Shown in pieces: positions 53,591-62,653 of a stretch of 64,000 nucleotides of DNA. The DNA is taken from positions 62,001 to 126,000 of the forward strand of contig NZ_MJEI01000094.1 in NCBI RefSeq assembly GCF_002095395.1, read 5' to 3'. Positions within the stretch are counted from its first letter, which is position 1. Each line of letters starts with the position of its first letter. Below the pieces are notes generated by a model. It did no database searches and was not told the origin of the DNA. It worked only from the letters and a program-made list of their open reading frames with translations. The DNA is from Williamsia sp. 1135. GTDB lineage: Bacteria > Actinomycetota > Actinomycetes > Mycobacteriales > Mycobacteriaceae. The position numbers and the translations under genes are program-made.

Positions 53591-55462
53591 TCATAGGTAC
53601 TCCCGATAGAACGCCAGCTCCGACTCGCGTGCGTCGATGATGGTTTCGACCTTGCGGAAACCGTGGGACTCGCCCTTGTAGGCGATGTACCGGTGGGGAA
53701 TCCCTTTCGCCACCAGCGCGTCACGAAAACGTTCCGCCTGGGCAGGCGGAACGATCGGGTCGTCGAGACCTTGTAGGAGCAGCACTGGGCAACTCAGTCC
53801 GTCCACGTTGTTCAAAGGGGCGCGGCTGCGATAGAGCTCGGCGGCCTCGGGGAGAGGACCGATGAGCCCGTCGATGTAACGGGATTCGAAATCGTGGGTT
53901 TCGGCCACGAACTTCTCTAGTTCGGCCACACCGTAATACGAGGCACCGCAGGCGAACACGTCGGAGGAGGTCAATGCGGCAAGGACGGTCCACCCGCCGG
54001 CGGATCCTCCCTCGATGGCGAGCCGGGCACGGTCGGCCAGGCCCAGGTCGGCGAGACCCTCCACGGCGGCGACGGTGTCCTCGACGTCGACGATCCCCCA
54101 CTGCCCACGCAGGCGATTGCGGTATTCCCGGCCATACCCGCTCGATCCGCCGTAGTTGACGTCCACGACTCCGTAGCCGCGTGAGGTGAAGAACGCGTAC
54201 ACCGGATCGAGGCGAGGTGCCACGTGCGCGGTCGGGCCACCGTGGACGAACGCGATGTATGGAGGCAGCGCACCGTCCGGGCCGGTGTGGTCCGGGTTGC
54301 GAGGTGGATAGACGACGGCGTGCACCTCGCGTTTCGGTCCGTCGAACGTGATCTGCTGCGCTACAGGCAAATACTGCTCGGGCGGTACCTCATCAAGGGA
54401 CAGCCGCACATCCGTGAGCTCACCGGACCCGAGATCGAGGATCCGGATGCCGCCCGGCGTCTGAGCGCCCGCGGTCCGCAGCAGGACGCGTGGCCCGTCG
54501 ATGTCCAGCAACCCGATGCTCGTGTGATCACCGAGGTCGATGTCATCGAATTCGCCTGTATCAGTGTCCAGTCGGGCGAGAGTATCGGTTCCGCGCGTGC
54601 GAACGGTCAACCACGTCGCGTCGCCCGACTGCAGGTACCACCCAGCGCCCAGCTGCCACAACGGCGCTCCGATGTCGGCCGCCACGGCGCCGACCGACTG
54701 CGGCTCACCACCGTCGAGATCGAAGGTGTAGAGGTTCCACCAGCCGCTGCGGTCACTGGTCGCGAGAACCTGTCCCGGTCCCGTCCATTCGGGTTGTAGC
54801 ACGGACTCGTCGGTGCCACCCGCGAGGACGATCCACTCACCGGCGACCCCGTCGGCGCCCAACGAAGCCACGCGTAATTCCGTTCCGTCCCAGGGCATCT
54901 GCGGATGGTTCCAGGCGATCCACGCCAGCCGGGTACCGTCCGGCGAGACTCGCGGATAGGCAAGAAAATCAGAGCCCGACACGACCGAACGGACAAAGGC
55001 ATCGTCCAATCCAATCGCCACGATGTCCCGGACGATGGTTCCATCGTCGTCGTGACTCTCACGTACACACCAGACCTCGTCGTCGCGCACCGCCAAGTCC
55101 CCGTAGCGCACCTGCGAGTTGGTCTCGGGAGTCAACGCGGTGCGGTGCCCGTCCTCCACCACGTAGAGACGCTGATCGGAGTATTCGGCGTAGACGAGCC
55201 GCGCGTCCTCGGTGACCGCCCACGCCCCGCCGCCGTACTCGTGGACACGCGTGCGCGCGTCGAACGGTGCAGCCAAGATGTCGACGGGCTCGCCGTCGAC
55301 CCCGGTTCGCCGAATCGCGGTACGACCGCGCTCGGTCGGTCGACCCTCCGCCCACCAGACATCAGACCCGACGAAACGGGCCCCGGACACGGGGTGCCCG
55401 CTCGCGGCGAGGTCGGCAGCGGCAATGGGCGAGGTCCACGATCCGTACGGCGCAACAGTCAC
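53591..55462 (-). CDS. Prolyl-oligopeptidase-family (S9) serine peptidase
   Basis: A 623-residue enzyme with an N-terminal beta-propeller (1-360, repeated WD-like strands such as YPRVSPDGTRLAWIAW) and a C-terminal alpha/beta hydrolase. The catalytic Ser is in EGGSAGGW near residue 485, Asp in QGLDDPIVP near 570 and His in GESHGF near 605. It matches acylaminoacyl-peptidase or dipeptidyl-peptidase type S9C enzymes, which degrade short peptides in the cytoplasm. No signal peptide. It converges on the conserved hypothetical gene. Confidence 0.9.
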   Translation of the reverse strand: MTVAPYGSWTSPIAAADLAASGHPVSGARFVGSDVWWAEGRPTERGRTAIRRTGVDGEPVDILAAPFDARTRVHEYGGGAWAVTEDARLVYAEYSDQRLYVVEDGHRTALTPETNSQVRYGDLAVRDDEVWCVRESHDDDGTIVRDIVAIGLDDAFVRSVVSGSDFLAYPRVSPDGTRLAWIAWNHPQMPWDGTELRVASLGADGVAGEWIVLAGGTDESVLQPEWTGPGQVLATSDRSGWWNLYTFDLDGGEPQSVGAVAADIGAPLWQLGAGWYLQSGDATWLTVRTRGTDTLARLDTDTGEFDDIDLGDHTSIGLLDIDGPRVLLRTAGAQTPGGIRILDLGSGELTDVRLSLDEVPPEQYLPVAQQITFDGPKREVHAVVYPPRNPDHTGPDGALPPYIAFVHGGPTAHVAPRLDPVYAFFTSRGYGVVDVNYGGSSGYGREYRNRLRGQWGIVDVEDTVAAVEGLADLGLADRARLAIEGGSAGGWTVLAALTSSDVFACGASYYGVAELEKFVAETHDFESRYIDGLIGPLPEAAELYRSRAPLNNVDGLSCPVLLLQGLDDPIVPPAQAERFRDALVAKGIPHRYIAYKGESHGFRKVETIIDARESELAFYREYL

Positions 55463-55556
55463 GGCACGACAGTATCGAAGGTCGGGGCACCCACGACCGC
55501 AGGAATCGGCGATCGTGACATCGACCGTTGACTCGAACGCCTCGAGACCCTACTTT

Positions 55557-55569
55557 TGAACAATGTTCA
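55557..55569. promoter_or_regulatory. Candidate TetR operator before the third monooxygenase gene
   Basis: A perfect 13-base palindrome, TGAACA-A-TGTTCA, lies 34 bases before the ATG of the monooxygenase gene. The TetR gene downstream in the same operon is the likely binder. Such TGAAC/GTTCA dyads are common TetR targets. Confidence 0.5.
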
Positions 55570-55603
55570 CAATGGGGCTCAGCTCGCGGAACCAGGCTTT
55601 CCC

Positions 55604-57082
55604 ATGACCGGCCCCCGGGTGCTGGTCATCGGCGCGGGTATGTCCGGACTCGCGATGGGCGTCAAACTCAAGGCCGCCGGGTTCGACGATTTCACCATCC
55701 TCGAAAAGGGATCCGACGTCGGCGGGGTGTGGTTCTGGAACCGGTATCCGGGCCTCGCGTGCGATGTCCCATCGCTGCTCTACCGGTACTCGTTCCAGAA
55801 CAAGACCGACTGGCCGAACATCTTCTCCTCACGCGACGACATCCTGGCCTATCACCGCGGCGTCGCCGACGATCACGACCTGTGGCCTCACATCCGGCTC
55901 GACTCCGAGGTCGTCGCCGCCCGGTTCGCCGAGAACGCCTGGCATGTCGAAACCGACGCCGGCGAAGAGTTCACAGCAGACTTCCTGGTTGCCGCGACGG
56001 GAGTTCTGCACCACCCGAACCGCCCCGACATCCCCGGTCTCGACGACTTCGCCGGCCCCGTTGTCCACACCGCACGATGGGATCGCGGCCTCGACACCAC
56101 GGACAGGCGGGTCGCCATCATCGGCGGAGGCTCGACGGGCGTGCAGATCACCGGCGCACTGCAACCCACGGCGCGCACACTGACACTCTTCCAACGCAGT
56201 CCGCAATGGGTGCTCTGGGCACCGACCACCCTTCCCCAGCCGAACTTCGTGACCAGGTTGTTCCGGCGGAGACCCGCACTGGCTCAGGCATCGTTTCGGG
56301 CGTGGGTCCGCGCCAGCGCCCTGTTCACCGACCTGACCATCCATCCGGGCATCAAGCGGCGAGCGGTGCAGAGCTACGCCCGACTCTGCCTACGCCTGAT
56401 CCGCGACCGCGACCTCCGCGAGCGACTGCGCCCCGACTACCAACCACTGTGTAAGCGACAGGTGCTGTCCGGAAACTACTTCCGAGCCATCCAGCGGCCG
56501 AACGTCGAGGTGGTCACCGACCGCATCGACCATGTCGACGCGACCGGCATCGTCACCGCCGGCGGCAACCATCACGACGTGGACATCGTCGTCCTCGCCA
56601 CCGGATTCGCAGCCCACAATTACATGCGGCCCATGAATCTGACCGGACGCGATGGCATCACGATCGACGAGGCCTGGAAGAGCGGGCCGCACGCGTTCGC
56701 GATGACGAGTATCCCGGGCTTCCCCAACTTCTTCACCATCCTCGGCCCCAACAGCCCCGTCGGCAGCATTCACCTGCAAACCGCGGCCGAGCTGACCTGC
56801 GACCACATCATCCGGTGGATCTCGGCGTTCGCGAACGGGGAGATGACGACTGTCGAGGTGTCCGAGAATGCAACGCGGCGCTTCAACTCCGATGTGGTGG
56901 ACGCCTTGCAGCCGACGGTCTGGAACACCGGCTGTGAGAGTTGGTATTTCAAAGACGATGGCACGGTCGACCTCTGGCCGTTCGATCTCGCCACGCTGAA
57001 ACAATTCCTCGGACAGCCGCTGTCGTCCGATTACCTGATCACGCATCCCGAGCGAGGTGCCCTTGGCGACCAAGTGGGGTGA
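55604..57082 (+). CDS. Baeyer-Villiger-type flavin monooxygenase
   Basis: A 492-residue FAD/NADPH monooxygenase with GAGMSGLAMG, DVGGVWFWNRYPG, an intact BVMO fingerprint FAGPVVHTARW, GGGSTGVQ and LATGFA. It is the third flavin monooxygenase of the window. The start ATG 55604 (MTGPRVLVIG) is preferred to TTG 55556, which lies at the operator. The TetR gene overlaps its end by 26 bases, so the pair is one operon under probable autoregulation. Substrate unknown. Confidence 0.9.
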   Translation: MTGPRVLVIGAGMSGLAMGVKLKAAGFDDFTILEKGSDVGGVWFWNRYPGLACDVPSLLYRYSFQNKTDWPNIFSSRDDILAYHRGVADDHDLWPHIRLDSEVVAARFAENAWHVETDAGEEFTADFLVAATGVLHHPNRPDIPGLDDFAGPVVHTARWDRGLDTTDRRVAIIGGGSTGVQITGALQPTARTLTLFQRSPQWVLWAPTTLPQPNFVTRLFRRRPALAQASFRAWVRASALFTDLTIHPGIKRRAVQSYARLCLRLIRDRDLRERLRPDYQPLCKRQVLSGNYFRAIQRPNVEVVTDRIDHVDATGIVTAGGNHHDVDIVVLATGFAAHNYMRPMNLTGRDGITIDEAWKSGPHAFAMTSIPGFPNFFTILGPNSPVGSIHLQTAAELTCDHIIRWISAFANGEMTTVEVSENATRRFNSDVVDALQPTVWNTGCESWYFKDDGTVDLWPFDLATLKQFLGQPLSSDYLITHPERGALGDQVG

Positions 57083-57680
57083 CCGCGACGCACGGCGCCG
57101 CGACATCCTCACCGCGGGCGCCGCACTGCTCGCAGACAAGGGATATGCAGCACTGCAGATGCGGGATGTCGCGAAGGGCGCGGGCATCAGTCCCGGCACG
57201 ATCTACACGTACTTCCCGACCAAAGAGGCCCTCTTCGCCGAGCTCTATGCGCAGCGTCTCATCCTCCTGCACAACGCGATCGAGCCCGAGTGCGTGTCCG
57301 CGGAGGATCCCGTCGCCCTGTTCGTCCTGGTGGCCACCGAGTACCTCGACGTGTACCGGACCTACGGCCGTGAGCTGAACATCTGGTCCTTGCTCGACCA
57401 CACAGGGGCCACCGCATCGTCGGCCCACACGGAAGCGTTGACCTCGGCCGCCCACAAGGTATTGGCCGCGCTCCACGCCTCGCTCGATCGCATGTACTCG
57501 GCAAGACCCGAGATCGAAAGGGTAGACATCACAAGTGCTTTGACGCTGCTCTGGGCCACCATCACCGGCCTTTCCGATCAGTTCACCGGTGTACGGCAAC
57601 ACCTGCATACCCATGATTGGGACGCCGCCGCACAGTTCGCTGCGACCACGTTGACACAGGGCCTCGGCTTGCGCCCGTGA
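57057..57680 (+). CDS. TetR-family regulator
   Basis: A 207-residue protein with a TetR HTH (about 12-60): RRDILTAGAALLADKGYAAL, MRDVAKGAGISPGTIYTYF and PTKEALFAELY. A helical ligand domain follows. GTG 57057 and TTG 57063 are both possible starts. It overlaps the monooxygenase gene and probably controls that operon through the 55557 palindrome. Confidence 0.88.
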   Translation: MPLATKWGDRDARRRDILTAGAALLADKGYAALQMRDVAKGAGISPGTIYTYFPTKEALFAELYAQRLILLHNAIEPECVSAEDPVALFVLVATEYLDVYRTYGRELNIWSLLDHTGATASSAHTEALTSAAHKVLAALHASLDRMYSARPEIERVDITSALTLLWATITGLSDQFTGVRQHLHTHDWDAAAQFAATTLTQGLGLRP

Positions 57681-58340
57681 TCAGTCCTGTTCGTCGGCAG
57701 CGAACGCGGTCACATCGATGACCAGATCGGCATGCTGTCGCCTCGCCCTGGTCCGCTGCGCATTGCTCTCGTCCGGACCTTCGGCCCAACGCCACGCGGC
57801 GGATTCAGACATTCCGAACCGGATGTGCCGCTGCACGAGTCGCTCGAGCCGAAGGTGATGCGGCGCTTCGATATACCAGACCTCATCGAGCAGAGACCGC
57901 AGACCGGACCACGGCTTGTCGGCGTCGAGTAGGTAATTGCCTTCGGTGATCACGACCGGCACGTCGGCGGGAACCGCGATCGAACCCGCGATCGCCTCCT
58001 CTACCCCGCGCACATAGTCGGGCGCATAGACCACAGGCTCGTCGCGACTGCGAAGCCGCCTCACCAACTGCAGATAACCGAACGCGTCGAAGGTGTCGAT
58101 CGCCCCTTTTCGGCCGGCTCTGTCGAGATGTGCGAGTTGTTCATTCGACAGGTGAAAGCCGTCCATCGGGACCACCACTGCGCCGGCGCCCAGCACATCT
58201 GACACGGCAGCCGATACCGTGCTCTTCCCCGACCCCGGCTCACCGACGATCCCGATCAGCACGCGTTCACGTGTCTGGCGCAGCCGTTCGATCCGATCGA
58301 TCAGCTCTGCAGGCCGTGTGATCACGTGTGCCCCTCTCAT
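57681..58340 (-). CDS. P-loop kinase, uridine-kinase / fructose-transporter-kinase-like
   Basis: A 219-residue nucleoside/nucleotide kinase-family protein: Walker A GEPGSGKST near residue 35, MDGFHLSN near 60 (the substrate-binding motif of uridine kinase and pantothenate-kinase-like enzymes), YAPDYVRG, and ITEGNYLL near 133. The C-terminus has a helical lid. It likely phosphorylates a sugar or nucleoside; the substrate is not seen. The start could be 58361 or 58340. It abuts the TetR stop and diverges from the DUF4185 gene. Confidence 0.85.
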   Translation of the reverse strand: MRGAHVITRPAELIDRIERLRQTRERVLIGIVGEPGSGKSTVSAAVSDVLGAGAVVVPMDGFHLSNEQLAHLDRAGRKGAIDTFDAFGYLQLVRRLRSRDEPVVYAPDYVRGVEEAIAGSIAVPADVPVVITEGNYLLDADKPWSGLRSLLDEVWYIEAPHHLRLERLVQRHIRFGMSESAAWRWAEGPDESNAQRTRARRQHADLVIDVTAFAADEQD

Positions 58341-58478
58341 CCGAGTACTCACATCGAACATCAGATCGTTGCGGAAGCGAGACGCGCAAACCCCTCCACC
58401 TCTGGAACACTGAAGTACTTAACCCCATCAGTCACATCAGCAACAGGGGTAACACAGTTCAGCCGGATGAGGGGACCA

Positions 58479-59750
58479 ATGCGCGCTTTGCGGGCAGCAA
58501 CGATCGGAACAACCGTGCTCGCCCTGGCTGCGGCGGGCACCGTCGCATTGGCAGCACCTGCCGCAGCCGCACCCTGCGGGAACCCGGGAACCAGCGGTTC
58601 GAGCGGCATCCCAGGGTTGGGCACCGGGAGCAGCGGTGGACCCGGTGGTCAGAGCGGCCGTGGACCTCAGGGCGCGCTGCCTCGGTTCAACGGCGCCACC
58701 ACCAAGACCATTTCGTGGGTGACCGGCCCCCGCAGCGAGAACGACACCCTGAACAGATTCGGGATCTCTGGCACCGACCTCGGCATCAGCTGGAAGAACG
58801 CGCAGGGTCAGACCCTGATGGCGTACGGCGACACCTTCGGAAATTGCAACGCACCTGGCCAGGAATGGCGCTTCAACGTGCTGCTGCGGTCGAGTGACAA
58901 CGACCTGGCAAATGGCATCACGGTCCCGAATGCCCAGCCCGGGAACGTCACGTCCGGATCGGTCGTCTCGGCCGACCGGCCGAACTTCGCCCGGCAATTG
59001 ATCGAAGCCGTCGGGGTCGATTACGTCGAGGTCACCAAGATCCCGACCGCCGCGATCTCGATCGGGAACAAGCAGTACATCAACTTCATGTCTGTCCGTA
59101 AGTGGGGCGACGCGGGACGCTGGGATACCAACTATTCCGCGATCGCCGAGTCGGGAGACAACGGCCAGACGTGGGAGACCAAGCTCGACACGATCCGCGT
59201 CAACGCACCCGTCACCGTTCCGACGATTCGGCAGGTGCAAGCCGACAACGACAAGTTCCAGATGAATGCCTACGCGAAGGGCAAGCCCGGCGACGAGTAC
59301 ATCTACCAGTACGGAACCCCGAACGGCAGGTTCGGCAGCGCATACCTCGCCCGGGTGAAGCCGGCCGACTTCTTGAATCTCGCCGCGTACGAGTACTTCA
59401 CCAATGATGCGACGGATCCCTGGAAGCAGGAGCTCGGTAACCTGAAAACCGTTCTCGCTGCACCGGTCAGCGAGATGTCGGCCTCGTGGAACGAGTACCT
59501 GCAGAAGTACATCGTGCTGTACGGCACCAGCGATCTGGGCGGCGGCACGGTGATCCGGACTGCGGACAAGCCCGAGGGCCCGTTCGGTCCGCCTACGACC
59601 CTGTACAACTCGCTGCAGCTGCCAGGGGTCTATGCACCCTTCATCCATCCGTCGTCGTCGGGCAAGGACCTCTACTTCACCGCATCGAGTTGGGGCAGCT
59701 ACAACGTGATGTTGCTGCGCACCGACCTCACCAAGGTTCGGACCAGCTAG
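58479..59750 (+). CDS. Secreted DUF4185-domain protein
   Basis: A 423-residue exported protein. The signal peptide (about 1-30) ends AAPAAAA-P. A Gly/Ser-rich linker follows to residue 65, then a DUF4185 domain that resembles a five-bladed beta-propeller: WVTGPRSENDTLNRFGI, GTDLGISWKN, MAYGDTFGN, and GYPGDEYIYQYGTP-like blades. Proteins of this family are surface or secreted in mycobacteria and nocardiae and are thought to be glycan-related; activity is unproven here. ATG 58479 follows GAGGGGAC. It is divergent from the kinase gene. Confidence 0.85.
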   Translation: MRALRAATIGTTVLALAAAGTVALAAPAAAAPCGNPGTSGSSGIPGLGTGSSGGPGGQSGRGPQGALPRFNGATTKTISWVTGPRSENDTLNRFGISGTDLGISWKNAQGQTLMAYGDTFGNCNAPGQEWRFNVLLRSSDNDLANGITVPNAQPGNVTSGSVVSADRPNFARQLIEAVGVDYVEVTKIPTAAISIGNKQYINFMSVRKWGDAGRWDTNYSAIAESGDNGQTWETKLDTIRVNAPVTVPTIRQVQADNDKFQMNAYAKGKPGDEYIYQYGTPNGRFGSAYLARVKPADFLNLAAYEYFTNDATDPWKQELGNLKTVLAAPVSEMSASWNEYLQKYIVLYGTSDLGGGTVIRTADKPEGPFGPPTTLYNSLQLPGVYAPFIHPSSSGKDLYFTASSWGSYNVMLLRTDLTKVRTS

Positions 59751-60313
59751 CGCCCCTGCGCCAGCACCGGTAGCGAGTCGTCGCGCCGCAGCGAGAAAAA
59801 GTACGGCGCCGCGCCGCGCAGATCCATCAAACCGATCACGGTGTCGTCGTCGATCTTGCGGAACACGTCATTGATCGGATGCGCGTCATAAACCATTGTC
59901 GCCGACCCCACGCCGCCGTACTCGGTGGTCCGCAAGCGGGCCTTGGGCTTCTTGGTGCCCATCACCGGTCTCGAGGCGGCAACCAGACCGGCCAGCGAAC
60001 GGCCCTCGAGCGACGGCAACGGCGCTTTCATCAACAGTCCGAACGGCAGCCGGCGCGGATCGAGCGCCCACAACGCGCGACCGTCGGCAGTCGGGAACAG
60101 CAACGGATGCACCGTCTCGGAGTCGATGAACGCCTTTCCCCACCAGCCACTCGCGCCGAGCATCCCGTCCATCCGGTGGCCGGTCCGCAACTCTGCGCCC
60201 TTCCAGGTCCCGATCATGAAATCGGGTTCCACGGCGGGAGCACTGTCGAACACGTCTTGCGCCTGCGCGGCGGTGGTCTGCTGCTCGGCGATGATTCTCT
60301 CGGCTGTCGACAT
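59747..60313 (-). CDS. GXWXG plus DUF4334 domain protein
   Basis: A 188-residue protein with the GXWXG motif (IGTWKGAELRTGHRMDGML near residue 33) and a C-terminal DUF4334 region with GGVGSATMVYDAHPINDVF and DDTVIGLMDLRG. The whole family is of unknown function; the fold may be lipocalin-like. The end overlaps the DUF4185 gene by four bases (convergent). Confidence 0.85.
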   Translation of the reverse strand: MSTAERIIAEQQTTAAQAQDVFDSAPAVEPDFMIGTWKGAELRTGHRMDGMLGASGWWGKAFIDSETVHPLLFPTADGRALWALDPRRLPFGLLMKAPLPSLEGRSLAGLVAASRPVMGTKKPKARLRTTEYGGVGSATMVYDAHPINDVFRKIDDDTVIGLMDLRGAAPYFFSLRRDDSLPVLAQGR

Positions 60314-60350
60314 GGACGCCAATCTAGATCACCAGGCCTAGGATGACGAG

Positions 60351-60758
60351 GTGGCACGGTCACGGCGGGCCAGACCCGCGGACATCGAAGACATCGCACT
60401 GAGCCTGCCGGGCGCAGAGCTGGTGCCCGGCGAATACCCGCAATTCCAGGTCCGCAAGAAGACCTTCACCTGCCATCGCTCCCCGCGCCCCGACGCCGTC
60501 GACCCCGCCACCGGAGAACGCCTGACCGACGTGCTGCTGTTCTGGGTCCCCGACGAGGAGGACAAGGTTGCACTCGTCTCCGGCGACGGGCCGTTCTTCA
60601 CCACGCCCCACTTCAACGGTTACAACGCGGTTCTGCTGCGGCTCGTCCATCTCGGCCAACTGACGCGGGACGAACTCGAAGAAGTCATCGTCGACGCCTG
60701 GCACTGCCGGGCACCGGCCACGCTGCGACGCGAGTGGGAGCAGCAGAGTCCCAGGTAG
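60351..60758 (+). CDS. MmcQ/YjbR-family protein
   Basis: A 135-residue MmcQ/YjbR-fold protein with DIALSLPGAE, QFQVRKKTFTCHR, KVALVSGDGPFFTTPHFNGYNAVLLRL split into the usual pattern of beta strands, and a helical end DELEEVIVDAWHCRAP. This is a small, DNA-binding-like fold without assigned function. GTG 60351. Diverges from the DUF4334 gene. Confidence 0.85.
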   Translation: MARSRRARPADIEDIALSLPGAELVPGEYPQFQVRKKTFTCHRSPRPDAVDPATGERLTDVLLFWVPDEEDKVALVSGDGPFFTTPHFNGYNAVLLRLVHLGQLTRDELEEVIVDAWHCRAPATLRREWEQQSPR

Positions 60759-60807
60759 GGTGGAAGAGGTCCGATTTCACCGGGGGTGAGAATCGAAAGG
60801 TGCCATC

Positions 60808-61635
60808 GTGGAGCTGTTGCTGATCTTCGCCGTGATCGCTGTTGTCGTCGGGATCGTCGTCCTGGCCCGGGGTCAGGGCACAAGCCGGCGCCGTAGCGAG
60901 GAGTCGATCCTGGCAGACGCGAAAGCTGATGCCCGCCAATCGATCGAACGGCTCGGCGGACAGGTCTACGCCCTGATCGGCTCCAACGAACCTGCCAAGT
61001 CCGCCCTGTCCGACGCCTCCGAGAGGTTCAACGCCGCCGGTTCGCAGATCGAGCAGGCATCCACGCCCAAGCAGGCGCAGCTGGCCAAACAGACTGCACT
61101 GGAAGGTCTTTACTACATCCGCGCAGCCCGACTCGCGATGGACATGGATCCGGGTCCCGAGATCGCCACACTCGACGGACAGAAATCCTCCGGTGAGGTC
61201 ACCGAAAGCCGCGACATCGAGTTCGAAGGCCGCCAGGTCTCCGCGTCACCGAACCCGTCCGACAAGACCCCGAACTATTACCCCGGTGGCCGCGTCGCAG
61301 GACGCCCGGTCCCGGCCGGCTGGTACTCCGAACCCTGGTGGAAGCCGGCGCTGGTGGCCGGCGCCTGGGGCGTCGGCTCGGTCTTCCTGTTCAGCGCGAT
61401 GTTCGGCGGAATGGCGGGCGTCGGTTACGACAGCACGGCCTTCGAGAGCGGCTACGGCGACGGTTACCAGGACGGTCTGGACGCAGGCGGCGACCAAGGT
61501 GGCGATGTCGGCGGCGACCAGGGTGGGGACTTCGGTGGCGATTCCGGCAGTGGCGATTCCGGCGGTGGCGATTTCGGCGGCGGGGACTTCGGCGGCGGCG
61601 GAGACTTTGGTGGCGGGGACTTCGGCGGATTCTGA
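60808..61635 (+). CDS. Membrane protein with DUF1542-like region and Gly/Asp-rich tail
   Basis: A 275-residue protein. One membrane helix is at the N-terminus (LLLIFAVIAVVVGIVVLA), followed by a coiled helical region (25-115) with repeated Ala/Glu, as in DUF1542-type proteins. A second hydrophobic segment lies near 185-210 (WWKPALVAGAWGVGSVFLF). The last 60 residues are repeats of GGDFGG/GGDQGGD type. It is similar to small actinobacterial membrane proteins with no known function. GTG 60808 follows GAAAGG. The Gly/Asp tail faces the same side as the region between the helices or outside, depending on topology. Confidence 0.75.
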   Translation: MELLLIFAVIAVVVGIVVLARGQGTSRRRSEESILADAKADARQSIERLGGQVYALIGSNEPAKSALSDASERFNAAGSQIEQASTPKQAQLAKQTALEGLYYIRAARLAMDMDPGPEIATLDGQKSSGEVTESRDIEFEGRQVSASPNPSDKTPNYYPGGRVAGRPVPAGWYSEPWWKPALVAGAWGVGSVFLFSAMFGGMAGVGYDSTAFESGYGDGYQDGLDAGGDQGGDVGGDQGGDFGGDSGSGDSGGGDFGGGDFGGGGDFGGGDFGGF

Positions 61636-61660
61636 CCCACTGACCGAAGATCGACCTCGA

Positions 61661-62584
61661 TCACCCGAAGATGGAGGTCAAGGCGGGCGCCACGTCGTGG
61701 TGATCCCGGATCACCCGGCACCGTCCGCGGCCGATCACCCCCAGGTCACGGCCGAGATCCAGATCGTTCTCGCCCGAGGTGTCGAGCAGTACATCGAGTC
61801 GCGGCAACCGCGCCGCGACACCACGGGGATCCGGCCCGGCGTTGTGTACGCAGTCACTGAGCAGCAGCACCCTCGCATCGGCGGGTGGCACGCCGGCCAG
61901 TTCACGCGCCGCGACCTCGAGCGCGAACGCGACGTTGGTCAGACCCTGCGTCGGCAGGGTCAGCAGCTGATCGAGCACGGTCTCCGGACCCACCCGCTCC
62001 CCCAGCCGGACCAGAAGCGCGGCGTCTGACCAAAAGGCCACCACTGCAACGTCATCGCGCGCCAATTCCCCGACCATCGCGCCGACCGTCGCCGCCGCGG
62101 TCCGTACCTGCTCACCTTTGGTCGAGCCGGAGATGTCGACGACGAGAACGATGGACCGCCGGTTGCGGACCCGCTCCCGAACGAGGATGTCGTCGTCGGT
62201 CGGCAGCGGGTTACCGGCAATCGCTTCCAGGGTCGCGTCGAGATCGAGTTCGTCGGTCCCACCGCGCCAGCGCATGGTCGTGAGGGTGCCCGCGCTGGCG
62301 CGCCGCGCACGACGCTGCCGCATCGGCTGCGCGAGTGCGAGTCGGCGCGCGATCTGCCTCGCACGCCGGCGCCCGGCCTCGTCGATGACCAGGGTCCCGC
62401 CGGTCGCCGAAAGCTCACCTTCGTCGTTCGTTTCCCCCGGTGCCGACGACCCGGGGAGCTGCATCGGTCTGCCCGATGGGCCTCCTTTGGGAATCAGCGT
62501 GAACCCACCACGACCACCGGATGCAGGCTTCAGCAGCTCAGGTTCTTCATCGAGTTGCTTCGGTTTTCGCCGCAACGGCTTCAT
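61661..62584 (-). CDS. VWA-domain protein, partner of the MoxR ATPase
   Basis: A 307-residue protein with a basic, disordered N-terminus (1-100) and a C-terminal von Willebrand A domain. The metal site is DISGSTKGE near 150 (DxSxS), with a downstream Thr (GLTNVAFALE) and Asp (LSDCVHN). It lies 69 bases downstream of a MoxR ATPase gene on the same strand, the usual pairing where MoxR remodels a complex and the VWA protein binds the client. The client is not present here. Confidence 0.85.
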   Translation of the reverse strand: MKPLRRKPKQLDEEPELLKPASGGRGGFTLIPKGGPSGRPMQLPGSSAPGETNDEGELSATGGTLVIDEAGRRRARQIARRLALAQPMRQRRARRASAGTLTTMRWRGGTDELDLDATLEAIAGNPLPTDDDILVRERVRNRRSIVLVVDISGSTKGEQVRTAAATVGAMVGELARDDVAVVAFWSDAALLVRLGERVGPETVLDQLLTLPTQGLTNVAFALEVAARELAGVPPADARVLLLSDCVHNAGPDPRGVAARLPRLDVLLDTSGENDLDLGRDLGVIGRGRCRVIRDHHDVAPALTSIFG

Positions 62585-62653
62585 GTGGGCGCGATCGTGT
62601 CCAGCGCCCTTCCTACCCGGACGCGACAGCGGACTGTCCGCCGGAACTGCTCT

